Shown: positions 15,051-23,527, numbered from the stretch's first letter. The stretch: 64,000 bases of DNA from UBA11872 sp965198285 (GCA_965198285.1 OZ240251.1:682001-746000), one strand, 5' to 3'. A program made the numbers and translations. The notes: a model not told the origin generated them from the letters alone.

Positions 15051-15350
15051 GACATTCTCAAGCCCAACGGCTACCTGCTTCTGTCGCTCGACAACCCGTA
15101 GGCGCTCGTCAAGCGTGGTAGGGACCACGACTACTGTGTGTCGGGATATCTCACGCAAACATTCGGCGCCGAGAGTGCGGAGTTCAAGGTCCCAATCTAG
15201 TATTGGACGCTCGACGACTGGGTGACGGCCTTCAGGCGGAACGGGATCCCGCTGCGCAGCCTTGAGGATATCCCGCCCGACCCGTTCGATCCGCACCTGC
15301 CCGACCACCCTGTGCTCAAGATCATGCTGCTCAAACTGGTATGGAATGAA
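15051..15350 (+). pseudogene. Methyltransferase pseudogene (C-terminal half only)
   Basis: Translating from 15051 gives DILKPNGYLLLSLDNP, a stop, then a segment with YLTQTFGAESAEFKVPI, a second stop, and YWTLDDWVTAF...IPPDPFDPHLPDHPV. This aligns throughout with the last 100 residues of the methyltransferase at 12124-12816 (LKPNGRLLLSMNNP, LTQTFGTERAEFEVP, PPDPSDPHLPDDPV). Two in-frame TAG codons and the missing N-terminal half show that it is dead. It is probably the remains of a paralogue lost by recombination. Confidence 0.85.
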
Positions 15351-15757
15351 CCGCTAGTGCCCGATGCTTCCGCCAACGGCGCGAGATTCAACCACCGCTG
15401 GGCGGTGCCCCTGCGTCGGCCAGGAATCCAAAGTCCGTCGAGTTGCGCCCGGCTGCGATAGCAAGCGGACCGGGGTGCAATAGGTCCCGTTTGATGTTCC
15501 TTCAGACACGTCCTCGTCCGTCCGCTGTCTCCTTCCCGTGAGACACCGCAAGTCGGACTCCTTTCACTGCGATTGGGAGATTCGAAACTGTTTCGACCCG
15601 GTAACGTCGAATGGTTGCACGAAGCGGACTTCGGTCAATTTGCGCGTGCTCTATGGAAGGTGGCTCTCCTTGGCCTGAACCAGTCGGACCAATGTTTATT
15701 CCAGATTTGGTGGCGGTTTGTGCATGTCCAAGGATGTATACAAATTCTGCTGGGACA
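15351..15757. other. Gene-less stretch between pseudogene and REase-HEPN gene
   Basis: About 400 bases with a change from high to lower GC near 15570. Short frames on both strands lack motifs or starts worth naming. Nothing recognisable. Confidence 0.4.
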
Positions 15758-16441
15758 CTAGTTAGAAGATGGCTTATCGGAGTCGGAATCTTCGTCAGCA
15801 TCGGCTGTGATGCGCCGTATCGTCTCGATTAGATCCGTTACCATGTCATCGCTAAAGTCGTCCGTTCCGAACCCGTGAACAATGGCGTTCCGATACTGAA
15901 TCATGTTGCTCAGTTTGTCGTATTCGTTCCTCGATATAACGCCGTGGAAGGTCGCCTGATCGAGCACGAAGCGTGGTGACGTGATGGTCGTCTTCGATAC
16001 GCCGTGGGCCGAGAGCAACTCCCTGATAGCAGCTTCAGAAGCTGACCACGCGAGCAGAAAGGCAGCCTCTGGCGCGCCAGCTTGGAGAGTCTCTTCAGCC
16101 TCCTCGATTCTACGCAGGATCCCTCCACTCTCAAATGCACGTGCGCCTTTGGGTGAATCCAACTTTTCCGGTTCAGCTACCAAAAGCAGCTCGAACTTCC
16201 ATCCGGGCCTCGCATCAATTAGTCGCGCCAACTCTCTTACCTTAGGGTCAGCAGACAGTGAGAGTCGTGACTTCACCTCTATCACTCTCACTTCGTCGTC
16301 TTTCCGCACAAGCAAATCGGCTCTAAATCCCGGCAGAAAGTCGAGCGGCGCCTCAAACAGGACCTCGTAGCCATTGCTTCGGTACTCTTCGGCTGTCTTG
16401 CGGGTGAGGAGGTATTCGGAGTCAGTTGTATCTATTACCAA
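15758..16441 (-). CDS. REase-like (AHJR-type) plus HEPN domain protein, candidate defence nuclease
   Basis: A 227-residue protein with two parts. Residues about 1-75 form a PD-(D/E)xK nuclease-like core: YRSNGYEVLFEAPLDFLPGF, then RADLLVRKDDEVRVIEVKSR, giving the Asp and Glu-x-Lys of the fold as in AHJR-like REases. Residues about 105-215 are helical and contain YRNAIVHGF near residue 183, an R-x4-H motif typical of HEPN ribonucleases. The start is TTG, 7 bp inside the end of the upstream RusA-like gene, so the two are coupled. Base composition is AT-richer than the surroundings. Family knowledge points to an RNA- or DNA-cleaving role in conflict systems; no operon of this exact make-up is known to me. 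Confidence 0.75.
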   Translation of the reverse strand: MVIDTTDSEYLLTRKTAEEYRSNGYEVLFEAPLDFLPGFRADLLVRKDDEVRVIEVKSRLSLSADPKVRELARLIDARPGWKFELLLVAEPEKLDSPKGARAFESGGILRRIEEAEETLQAGAPEAAFLLAWSASEAAIRELLSAHGVSKTTITSPRFVLDQATFHGVISRNEYDKLSNMIQYRNAIVHGFGTDDFSDDMVTDLIETIRRITADADEDSDSDKPSSN

Positions 16442-16839
16442 GCTGTTACCTCCAGGCTCAGTGCATTGGTCACCGTGATGTGGAGAAACTGCTCGGATCG
16501 GCCGAGCGTTTCCAGCAATACAGATGAGGGGTTCTCGAATCGGAGGTCTCTATTCCGGTCTCGCTTGCAGCAAACCAGATCGGTGACCTGAGAGTCGTCA
16601 GCGTATACCATTCCATTCAGCGCATCCAGAATTGGCTTCGGCATGTTGTCAACATCCAAAGATCCACCCTTGAAGTAGTAAGTGATGACCACCATTACGT
16701 CTCCGACGAATGGCCGTTCAGCGTCCCACATTTGTCCCACAACACTCCGGACCTCCTGCCGCCAACGTCTTAGTCGTCTACTGGCAGCCTGTTGGGACAA
16801 AGGAGTGCGGTCAATGACGCACTCAAATGGTAAAGGCAT
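16435..16839 (-). CDS. RusA-like Holliday junction resolvase family protein
   Basis: A 134-residue protein with the RusA signature SLDVDNMPKPILDALNGMVY followed by ADDSQVTDL (about 71-100). This holds the Asp residues (D-V-D-N, D-D) and the Lys used for metal-dependent cleavage of four-way junctions. Length matches RusA (about 120). RusA proteins are usually prophage-borne; no other phage gene is adjacent. It lies directly upstream of, and overlaps, the REase-HEPN gene. AT-rich like its partner, so the pair probably arrived together. Confidence 0.85.
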   Translation of the reverse strand: MPLPFECVIDRTPLSQQAASRRLRRWRQEVRSVVGQMWDAERPFVGDVMVVITYYFKGGSLDVDNMPKPILDALNGMVYADDSQVTDLVCCKRDRNRDLRFENPSSVLLETLGRSEQFLHITVTNALSLEVTAW

Positions 16840-17443
16840 GTTTATATGCCTAACCGCTCGTTCTGTTCGGATTCCATCTTGGCGTGCCGGTCATCGTGAA
16901 CCACACCCACAATTGGCATTCGTGCCGTTGAAGACTGCAGGAACGAAGTATACAACACGCTTGATCATGGCCATTTGTGTCTCATATAACTCGTGGCCTA
17001 TAGATCCTTAGATGGAAAGAGGCGGTTCGTAAAGCTGCTTTCCCACTCTACGGTGGCCCTCCCATTCGTTTCAGAACCCGTCGCGCCGTCCGCCGGCTCC
17101 CGACCGCGGCAGCACCCGTGTCGTGCGGCGGATAGACCGGTCCGTGCAATTGATGATGCGCTCCCGCCTGCCGATGCCGTCACTTCGGGCACAGCGGCAG
17201 ATCAAGGGGAGTGACCCGGGCGGCGTATCTAGTTCTGCCGTGCAACGCTGACTCGGCGGCCGCGCGGTGCCGACAACTCAGTCGGAAGAGCGACGCACGT
17301 GCAGTGCGGAGGTCGTGGGCTCGAACCCCGTTCAGTCCGCGGTCACTCTCGCTGGCAGGCCGACCTCCATCAGGCGCGGGACCACTGGGTGGGTGTACGC
17401 GCCGTAGGCTAGACACACGGTCGCACGTCGGCGGGAGGAACCA
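16840..17443. other. Intergenic stretch holding a decayed tRNA
   Basis: About 600 bases without a supported gene. The first 200 bases keep the AT-rich composition of the RusA islet; GC rises after 17050. It contains the tRNA-like relic at 17267-17339 and, just before the dehydrogenase, the sequence shared with 14985-15030. Confidence 0.45.
17267..17339 (+). pseudogene. Degenerate tRNA (Ala-UGC-like)
   Basis: A D arm (ACTC-AGTCGGAA-GAGC), an anticodon stem (CGCA/TGCG) and a T arm (GTGGG-CTCGAAC-CCCGT) are recognisable in correct spacing. The acceptor stem has at least two mismatches. The anticodon loop CGTGCAG has G instead of the invariant U33, and the T loop has lost its first T. It is therefore a tRNA relic rather than a working gene. 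Such relics often mark past integration sites. Confidence 0.45.
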
Positions 17444-18541
17444 GTGGCCACGGATGTAACGGTGCTGGGCGCCGGCAACACCGGCTTCGCGGTGGCGGCC
17501 AACCTGACCCTGGCAGGGCATTCGGTCACCCTGGCCGAACTGCCGGACTTCCCCGAGGCCATCGCCCCCGTGCGCGACTCGCGCACCATCGACCTGCTCG
17601 GCGTCGCCCACACCGGCCTGGCCGAGATCGCCGACATCACCGATGACGTCGCGGCGGCCGCCGCGGCTTCCGACACCCTCATGGTCATCGTCCCGGCCTA
17701 CGGCCACGCGCCCTGGGCTCAAGCGCTGGCGCCGCACCTGCGCGCCGACCACACCCTCACCCTGATGCCCGGCACCCTCGGCGCGCTCGAAGTCGCCCGC
17801 ATCCTGCGCGAAGCCGGCGCGCCGCCGATTCCGGTGGCCGAAACCGACACCGCCCCCTACGTCTGCCGCAAAACCGGTCCCGCCGAGGCCACGATCTGGG
17901 GCGTGGTGCCGCACCTGGGCCTGGGCGTCTTCCCGGCCACGGCCACCGCCCGCGTACACGCCGCGCTGGAGCGTTTCTTCCCTGGAATCGTGCCCCTGCC
18001 GGACGTCTTCGCCTGCGGCCTGGGCGCCATGAACCCGGTCGTGCATCCGCCCGGTGTGCTGCTCAATGCCGGACGCATCGAGCGCTCGCGCGGCGAGTTC
18101 TACTTCTACGACGAAGGCGTCACGCCCGGTGTCGTGGACGCCATCATGGCGCTGGACTCGGAGCGCCGGGCGGTGGCCGCCGCCCTCGGCCACCAGTTGC
18201 CCGACGCCGCCCAAGCATTCCACGCCGCCGGCTTCGGCCCGCGCGCCGACCCGCCCGACCTCTGGGCCACCATCAACGGCAGCCGCATGCTCACCGCCCT
18301 CAAGGCGCCCGGCCAGCTCAACACCCGCTGGCTCTCCGAAGACGTGCCCTACGGCCTCCGCGCCTGGTCCGGCCTCGGCGCCGCCCTCAACGTCCCCACC
18401 CCCGTCATGGACGCCGTCATCACCCTCGGCCTCACCGTCCTCCACCAACCCCTACACACCAACCACCGCACCCTGACCGACCTCGGCCTGGACGGCCTGA
18501 CCCGCGACCAGATGCTGCGCTACGCGCGTGACGGAGAATGA
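17444..18541 (+). CDS. NAD/NADP octopine/nopaline-type dehydrogenase family protein
   Basis: A 365-residue protein starting at GTG behind GGGAGGAA. The Rossmann motif is VTVLGAGNTGFAVAANL (residues 5-21). The C-terminal all-helical domain contains GAMNPVVHPPGVLLNAGRIE, where the His-Pro-x-G-x-x-x-N pattern is typical of opine dehydrogenases and holds the catalytic His. These enzymes reductively condense 2-oxoacids with amino acids, or run the reverse reaction to catabolise opines. It is followed by a small nuclease-like gene. Substrate undetermined. Confidence 0.88.
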   Translation: MATDVTVLGAGNTGFAVAANLTLAGHSVTLAELPDFPEAIAPVRDSRTIDLLGVAHTGLAEIADITDDVAAAAAASDTLMVIVPAYGHAPWAQALAPHLRADHTLTLMPGTLGALEVARILREAGAPPIPVAETDTAPYVCRKTGPAEATIWGVVPHLGLGVFPATATARVHAALERFFPGIVPLPDVFACGLGAMNPVVHPPGVLLNAGRIERSRGEFYFYDEGVTPGVVDAIMALDSERRAVAAALGHQLPDAAQAFHAAGFGPRADPPDLWATINGSRMLTALKAPGQLNTRWLSEDVPYGLRAWSGLGAALNVPTPVMDAVITLGLTVLHQPLHTNHRTLTDLGLDGLTRDQMLRYARDGE

Positions 18542-18588
18542 GGTGGATGGGCTGTGTGGAAGGGAAAGATAGGGGATTCAAATCTGAA

Positions 18589-19032
18589 ATGAAATTGGAG
18601 CGCGTAGAGTATGCTGATCTGAGCCCGAAGCAAAAGGAAGTTTACAATTTCCAGCAGGTTGCGTGGCTGCTTGCAGGATATGGATTTAACTGCATCAAGT
18701 TGGACGACGATTGGCAAGGTGCCGACTTTCTAGCGTACCATAAAGACGGCGAGCAGACCCTGAAGGTACAACTCAAGGCCCGTGTATCAATTAGTAAGAA
18801 ATATCTGGGCAAGGACTTGTATATGGCTTTTCCAATCAGGCGTAGATCTCAGCCTCAGCCTCGTCCCCGCTGGTACTTAGTTCCCCATGATAAACTAGTC
18901 GCAATTGCGCAAGAAGAGACGACTTGGATGAGTTCACTATCGTGGACTGAACGAGGTAGTTATAGTAGTGATAATCCATCAAGAGCAATGCTCGGGAAGC
19001 TCTCGGGCTTTGCACTTGATGATGTGACTTAG
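18589..19032 (+). CDS. Small PD-(D/E)xK-like protein
   Basis: A 147-residue protein. The core DWQGADFLAYHKDG followed by LKVQLKAR (about 38-64) has the Asp...Gln-x-Lys layout of divergent PD-(D/E)xK nuclease folds. KKYLGKDLYMAFPI and a WYLVPHD segment follow. I start at ATG 18589 (MKLERVEYADLSPKQKEVYN), where the conserved part begins; an in-frame ATG at 18538 overlaps the upstream stop but adds unlike sequence. Composition is markedly AT-richer than the gene before and after. Single-gene islet; nuclease activity is not shown. Confidence 0.7.
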   Translation: MKLERVEYADLSPKQKEVYNFQQVAWLLAGYGFNCIKLDDDWQGADFLAYHKDGEQTLKVQLKARVSISKKYLGKDLYMAFPIRRRSQPQPRPRWYLVPHDKLVAIAQEETTWMSSLSWTERGSYSSDNPSRAMLGKLSGFALDDVT

Positions 19033-19110
19033 GAATTTATCCGAGAAATGAGTTTGGCACACCACCACGGGGTGCCGTACGCCTTCGCCGGCACCTGACG
19101 CCTCCGGGCT

Positions 19111-20205
19111 ATGGCAACCCTGCCCCTGATCTCGCAGGCCGCCGGCCTCCACAACCCCCCGCTCTGGCTGCGGGACCGGGTCGTCGGTTACATGGCTAGT
19201 GTCGAAACACACCCGGACGACCCGCTGCCCTTTCGCGAGAACCCACTGCCCGGCGCCCCCGCCGATATCGAGACCACCGTCTGGGCCCTGTCCGCCTTGC
19301 GCCAGGCGGGCGCCGAGGACGCAATCGACCGTGCTCGATCTCGGGCGCTGGCGGCCCTTCACGCCGCCTTCAACCCCGACCTCGGCATCTACGAGCCCAC
19401 CGCCACCCAGATCGGCGCCGGCCCGGGCACCTGGCGCATGCACTTCGACGCCGTCGTGCGGATCGGGTTCGAGCTTCTGGACGAGCCTCCGCGCCCCTTC
19501 CCGCGCGGTCTTGAACGCCTGTCCGCCTTCCCCTGGGCCCCCGTCGGCAAGGACGCTTGGCGGCCCTGGCTGGACCAGGCCTGGGCCGACGACCCGCGCG
19601 CCGCCGCCAAGGCTGCGTTCCAGTACCTCTGGTTCTACACCCGGCTGACGGGCGCCAACCACGTGGACGACCTGGACGATCAGGCCCGTCAGGTCCTGGC
19701 CTACATGGAGTCCCGTCGCGACCCGTCCACCGGCTTCATCGGCACGGGGCCGGACGTCGAGCTGGGCTGGGCCATGCGCGGCCACCGCAACCTGGCCCTC
19801 AACCTGCTCTGGCCCCTCGGCGTGCACGAGCCGGGCGTCGAGCGCCTGATCGACGCAACCCTGGCCTGCCAGCGGCCCGACGGGCTCTTCCACGACGGCG
19901 GCATGTGCGCCAACATGGACGCTGTCCACCTCCTGGCCGAATACGGACGCCGGACCGACCACCGCTGCGCCGAAACCGTCCAGTCCACCCGCCGCTGTGT
20001 CCACGCCATGTTCCGCCGCATGGCCTCACCCGACGGCGGCTTCTTCTACGAACTGACCGAACGCCACGCCACCGACGCGGCCGAAGTCCACACCACCAAC
20101 GGCCTCGCCTTCGCCCTCTTCACCCTCCACTACTGGCAAGCCCTCGACCCCGCCGCCCACGCCAATCTCGACCACGCGCTGACGGCGAGTGGATCGCATT
20201 ACTGA
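19111..20205 (+). CDS. Alpha/alpha-toroid (prenyltransferase or glycosidase-like) protein
   Basis: A 364-residue soluble, Trp/Asp-rich protein of repeated helical hairpins: DIETTVWALSALRQAG, FQYLWFYTRLTG, QARQVLAYMESRRDPSTGF, CQRPDGLFHDGG and MASPDGGFFYEL. The recurrent Q/R-x-P-D/S-G-G/F-F motif is typical of (alpha/alpha)6 toroids such as squalene cyclases, prenyltransferases and polysaccharide lyases. No DxDD or DxHxDxR catalytic motif is seen. No signal peptide. Role unknown; monocistronic, with an inverted repeat after it. Confidence 0.7.
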   Translation: MATLPLISQAAGLHNPPLWLRDRVVGYMASVETHPDDPLPFRENPLPGAPADIETTVWALSALRQAGAEDAIDRARSRALAALHAAFNPDLGIYEPTATQIGAGPGTWRMHFDAVVRIGFELLDEPPRPFPRGLERLSAFPWAPVGKDAWRPWLDQAWADDPRAAAKAAFQYLWFYTRLTGANHVDDLDDQARQVLAYMESRRDPSTGFIGTGPDVELGWAMRGHRNLALNLLWPLGVHEPGVERLIDATLACQRPDGLFHDGGMCANMDAVHLLAEYGRRTDHRCAETVQSTRRCVHAMFRRMASPDGGFFYELTERHATDAAEVHTTNGLAFALFTLHYWQALDPAAHANLDHALTASGSHY

Positions 20206-20216
20206 CGACACTGACA

Positions 20217-20241
20217 GCGACATTGACCAAGTCATTGTCGC
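20217..20241 (+). terminator. Inverted repeat after the toroid gene
   Basis: GCGACATTGAC (20217-20227) pairs with GTCATTGTCGC (20231-20241), with one mismatch and a 3-nt loop, 12 bp after the stop. No T-run, so a rho-dependent or attenuating role is as likely as intrinsic termination. Confidence 0.5.
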
Positions 20242-20327
20242 ATGAGAGAGTGGCTACTAACAGGTTCGAATGACGTGACACGTCTTGCGTCATTGTCTGC
20301 GATAGCGTCGCGCGGCAAGGACCTCAG

Positions 20328-21467
20328 ATGCCCGGCTGGCCGATCCATTTCAACGTAAGCGTCCGCACGGCTGATCCCCGGCTGATCCGAGCCGTCGAGC
20401 GTTCACGCGCCCTCGCCGAGACCCTGCGCGGAATCCCGGTCAGCACCGGCGTGCGGGAACGCCTCAACGCGCTCAACGTCGCGCGCGCCGTGCAAGGCAC
20501 GACCGCGCTAGAGGGTACGCGCATTTCCGAAGCCGAGGCGTTGGCGGTGTTCAACGCTGCTCCGGACCGGCCGGTGCTCCCGCCGGATCGTGCGCGCGAC
20601 GAGCGTGAAGCCCGCAACGCGCAGGCGGCGCTGGAATCTGTTCAGCGCGCTGCTCGGGCGGATCCTCGGCGGCCGCTCGACGAAACGCTGATGAGGGAGA
20701 TCCACCGGCTCACGACCGACGGCCTTGCCTACCCTGGAAACGTGCCCGGCGAGTACCGAAGCCACGCGGTCACCGTCGGCGACTACCGGCCGCCGGCCAC
20801 CGGCGAAGAGATTCGCCGGCTTCTGGCCGAGTTCCTGCACTGGTTCAACCAAGGTGAGGCGTTGCGCTGGGACCCCTTCCTGCGCGCGGCGATTGCCCAC
20901 TTCTACGTCGTCAGCATCCACCCGTTCGGCGACGGCAACGGGCGCACCTCGCGCGCGGTTGAGAGCTTCATGCTCTGCCGCGCCGGGATCCACGCCTTTG
21001 GCTTCTATTCGCTGGCCAACTTCTACTACCAGCATCGCGACGAGTACATTCGCGCACTATCGGCGGCGCGGTTCACGTCCGACGGTGACCTGACGGACTT
21101 CGTGCTGTTCGCAGTGCAGGGGCTGGCCAGTGAACTAACGGCCGTCCGTGACGAACTGCTGGCAATGGTGCGCGTCATGGCGTTCCGCGACTACGCGTGG
21201 GAGTGCCTCGACACGACTCCCCGACTTGGGAACCAGCGCCGGGTGCGAATGCTGATCCTCATTCGTCGCTTGACGGATGCACTGCTTCACAGCGTCGGTG
21301 AAGACCACGTGGAATCCCTCGGTGTCATAGCCTCGGTCTACGGACGGGTGGGCCAACGCACCATGCAGCGGGACCTGCGTTTGCTTCTCGATCAGCGACT
21401 GCTGATCGAGCACGATGACCGCCTGGTGCCCAACGTCCAAATCATGTCCGAACTCGCCGAAGCCTGA
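20328..21467 (+). CDS. Fic family AMPylase-type protein
   Basis: A 379-residue protein. The catalytic motif HPFGDGNGRTSR (about 198-209) is intact. The upstream QGTTALEGTRIS (about 63-74) contains the (S/T)-x3-E-G inhibitory motif, placing it among Fic proteins with an N-terminal self-inhibiting helix. A winged-helix segment at the C-terminus (about 300-375, with GRVGQRTMQRDLRLLLDQRLL) is typical of bacterial Fic-wHTH proteins. It would attach AMP or another nucleotide to protein hydroxyls. No separate antitoxin lies next to it, consistent with internal inhibition. The repeat element begins right after its stop. Confidence 0.92.
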   Translation: MPGWPIHFNVSVRTADPRLIRAVERSRALAETLRGIPVSTGVRERLNALNVARAVQGTTALEGTRISEAEALAVFNAAPDRPVLPPDRARDEREARNAQAALESVQRAARADPRRPLDETLMREIHRLTTDGLAYPGNVPGEYRSHAVTVGDYRPPATGEEIRRLLAEFLHWFNQGEALRWDPFLRAAIAHFYVVSIHPFGDGNGRTSRAVESFMLCRAGIHAFGFYSLANFYYQHRDEYIRALSAARFTSDGDLTDFVLFAVQGLASELTAVRDELLAMVRVMAFRDYAWECLDTTPRLGNQRRVRMLILIRRLTDALLHSVGEDHVESLGVIASVYGRVGQRTMQRDLRLLLDQRLLIEHDDRLVPNVQIMSELAEA

Positions 21468-21590
21468 GCCCTGCCCGCCAGCCCGTCCCTCCGGTCACTC
21501 CGCGCCCCTCGAGCGCCTGCACCAGGGCCAAACCCCGGCGCGCTCGCCTCGGCCTCTGGCCCTGCTGGGGGTGGGGCGGACCGCGGACGA

Positions 21591-21735
21591 AGTGAACACA
21601 TGCGGACGCGGACTGAACACATCTGGGACGAAAGTGAACACATCTGGGCGCGGACTGAACACATTTGGGGCGAAAGTGAACACATCTGAGCGCGGAGTGA
21701 ACACATGCGGAAAAAGTGAACGCATGCTGAGGGAC
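21591..21735. repeat. 21-bp tandem array (TGAACACAT / ATGTGTTCA), copy A
   Basis: Seven copies of a unit centred on AGTGAACACATCTGGG start at 21593, 21614, 21635, 21656, 21677, 21698 and 21717. The spacing is 21 bp five times, then 19. Alternate units differ in the filler (GCGCGG or GCGAA), giving a 42-bp higher-order repeat. Confidence 0.85.
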
Positions 21736-22241
21736 GTGGCGAACAGGTGGTCGGAGCGCCGGCTCATGCGGTCCCCGGTCTGGACTAATCGCCCGTAGCG
21801 GTGACTCTCGAACCGTGTTCCCCCGCCGCCCGAACGGACGCCCCCCGTCACTCCGCCGCCTCTCCAGCCACAACCCACCGACCGCTGGACGCTACCCGTA
21901 TCCTTGCCAGCCGTAATCATTCTGGGTACGATAAGTGGCAATCTCTTGCAGCCATCCTTCGGGACTCCCCGTGCTCGCGCCTCTCCTCCACCTGGCACGC
22001 CTCCTCGTCCGCCCGGTGTCGCGTCTCATCCCTCTGGCATCCCGCCCTCGGCGTACGTCTCCACCCGGCGCGTCTGCCCCCTATGCCGCTTCACGAGCCC
22101 CCGCGCATCATCGGTCCGCCCTGTCACGTTGTCGCCCGCCGGCGATCCACCCCGTGTCCGTCCGCACCAGTTGCACCCCTGCCCTGCGCCCCTCGTCTCG
22201 TACCCAAGATACTCGCGAATCCGCCCGAAAAATCCGCCACA

Positions 22242-22297
22242 AACTGTCTCTCGCCAGCCCGATCCCCTTAAGGGGATCGGGCTGGCGAGAGACAGTT
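22242..22297. repeat. Perfect 56-bp palindrome, copy A
   Basis: The left arm AACTGTCTCTCGCCAGCCCG plus ATCCCCTT is followed without spacer by its exact reverse complement, centred on CTTAAG at 22269/22270. The outer 20 bases of each arm are identical to those of the palindrome at 60668-60720; only the core differs. Confidence 0.95.
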
Positions 22298-22360
22298 CCC
22301 CCTTCATCTCCCACGCGCCCGACACCTCGGCGACCATGGCGAGGCGTGCGAAGAACTCGC

Positions 22361-23527
22361 CTAGAAGACCTCGTCGAGCAATCCGATCAGTTCGGCCGCA
22401 TCCGGCTGCACCGGGCTGTTCAATACCACGCGGGTGTTGCTCAAAGTCGCCGCGGCAACGTCCGGCAGCCAGGCGCGTTCCACGCCGACCTCTTGCAGCC
22501 GCGTCGGCAGCCCAACCTGCTCCACCAGCCGCTCCATCACCCCCACCGCCGCCTGCGCTCGCTCCGGGGCTCCGTTCACATCGGCGGGGACGCCCAGCGG
22601 CGCCGCCAGTTCGGCCATCAGTGTTGGGTTGCGCTCGGCCGTCAGGCGCATCACCGGCAGCAGGCAGACGGTGTTGGCCACGCCGTGGGGAATGCGCGCC
22701 CGGGCGCCGATGGCGTGTGCCAAGCCGTGCACCAGGATCACGCCGGCGTTGGCCAGGCTGAAGCCGGCCTGCAGGCAGGCGTAGGACATCTGGTCGCGGG
22801 CTTCCCGGTCGGACCCGTCGGCCACGGCACGCGGCAGGAACTCCAGCGTGCGGCGCAAGGCGTCGGCGGCGGGCTGCCGGGTGTGCTGGGTGGCGCGGCC
22901 GGTAATGAACGATTCCGCCGCGTGGCAAAAGGTGTCCATCCCGGTGGCCGCCGTGATGTGCGCTGGAACCGAATCGGTCAGGGCCGGATCGATCAGCGCC
23001 GTGCGCGGATAGATGAACGGGCTGACCACCGTCATCTTGTTGGAACGGTCCGGCAGCACCATCACCGCGTTACCAGTCACTTCCGAGGCCGTTCCAGCGG
23101 TGGTTGGCACGCTGATAGTGGGGACCCCCGGCTCCCGCAGCACCTCGACGCCGATCCAGTCCTCGGCTCTGCCGCCGTTGGTGACCACGCAGGCGGCGAT
23201 CTGGGACGTGTCCATGGCGCTGCCGCCGCCCACGCCCAGCACCACGGCGGGATTGGCCTGGCGGATGGCCTCGGCGCAGGCGTCCACGCTGGTGGTGGGC
23301 GGCTCCGGCTGCACCTCGTCCCAGACTTCGGCGTGGATGCCCCCTCGCGCCAGCTCGTCGGTCACGCGCTCGACCACGCCGGCTTCTACCAGGCCCTTGT
23401 CGGTGACGATCAGCACTGGGCCGTCGGCAATCCGCCGGACCTGGTCGGGCAGCTCGTCGAGACAGCCGCGTCCGAAGACGACGGTGGGCGTGGTGCGATA
23501 CGTCCAGCGGTCGAGCAGGTCGGCCAT
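22361..23527 (-). CDS. Iron-containing alcohol dehydrogenase
   Basis: A 388-residue group III dehydrogenase. The nucleotide-binding turn is VLGVGGGSAMDTS (about 95). TISVPTTAGTASEVT follows, and the metal ligands lie in TGMDTFCHAAESF (Asp, His), VHGLAHAIGA (His) and IPHGVANTV (His). I start at ATG 23527, since the in-frame upstream part reads into the promoter of the divergent gene. It would reduce aldehydes or oxidise alcohols such as lactaldehyde or propanediol. It is divergent from the Ldh-type gene at 23611 across an 83-bp region that must hold both promoters. Confidence 0.93.
   Translation of the reverse strand: MADLLDRWTYRTTPTVVFGRGCLDELPDQVRRIADGPVLIVTDKGLVEAGVVERVTDELARGGIHAEVWDEVQPEPPTTSVDACAEAIRQANPAVVLGVGGGSAMDTSQIAACVVTNGGRAEDWIGVEVLREPGVPTISVPTTAGTASEVTGNAVMVLPDRSNKMTVVSPFIYPRTALIDPALTDSVPAHITAATGMDTFCHAAESFITGRATQHTRQPAADALRRTLEFLPRAVADGSDREARDQMSYACLQAGFSLANAGVILVHGLAHAIGARARIPHGVANTVCLLPVMRLTAERNPTLMAELAAPLGVPADVNGAPERAQAAVGVMERLVEQVGLPTRLQEVGVERAWLPDVAAATLSNTRVVLNSPVQPDAAELIGLLDEVF

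Larger units (their letters stand above)
21480..22330 (-). mobile_element. Dispersed non-coding element, copy A (palindrome at one end, 21-bp array at the other)
   Basis: This gene-less 850-bp stretch fills the space between the Fic stop and the Fe-ADH stop. Read on the minus strand it has a 23-bp lead similar to copy B, then a perfect palindrome (22242-22297), then a flank GGCGGATTTTT...GGATTCGCGAG shared with copy B. A GC-rich spacer containing GTGACAGGGCG follows, then a GTAC...TGATTACG...GGCAAG segment, then the TGTTCAC array (21593-21735). The same order occurs at 60640-61320. No transposase or conserved frame is present, so it may be a MITE-like or structural repeat moved by machinery elsewhere. 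Confidence 0.7.

Noticed and set aside
17180..18448. Long antisense frame opposite the opine-type dehydrogenase
   Set aside because: Gly/Val/Glu-rich shadow of a high-GC gene; the plus-strand protein has clear family motifs.
21392..21706. Frame translating the 21-bp array into Met-Cys-Ser-Leu repeats
   Set aside because: The 21-bp period keeps any frame open; the other array copies are shifted by 23 and 32 bp, which breaks the frame, so coding is not conserved.
21591..21735. CRISPR-like repeat array
   Set aside because: The unit is 21 bp with filler that itself repeats; there are no unique spacers of even length and no cas genes.
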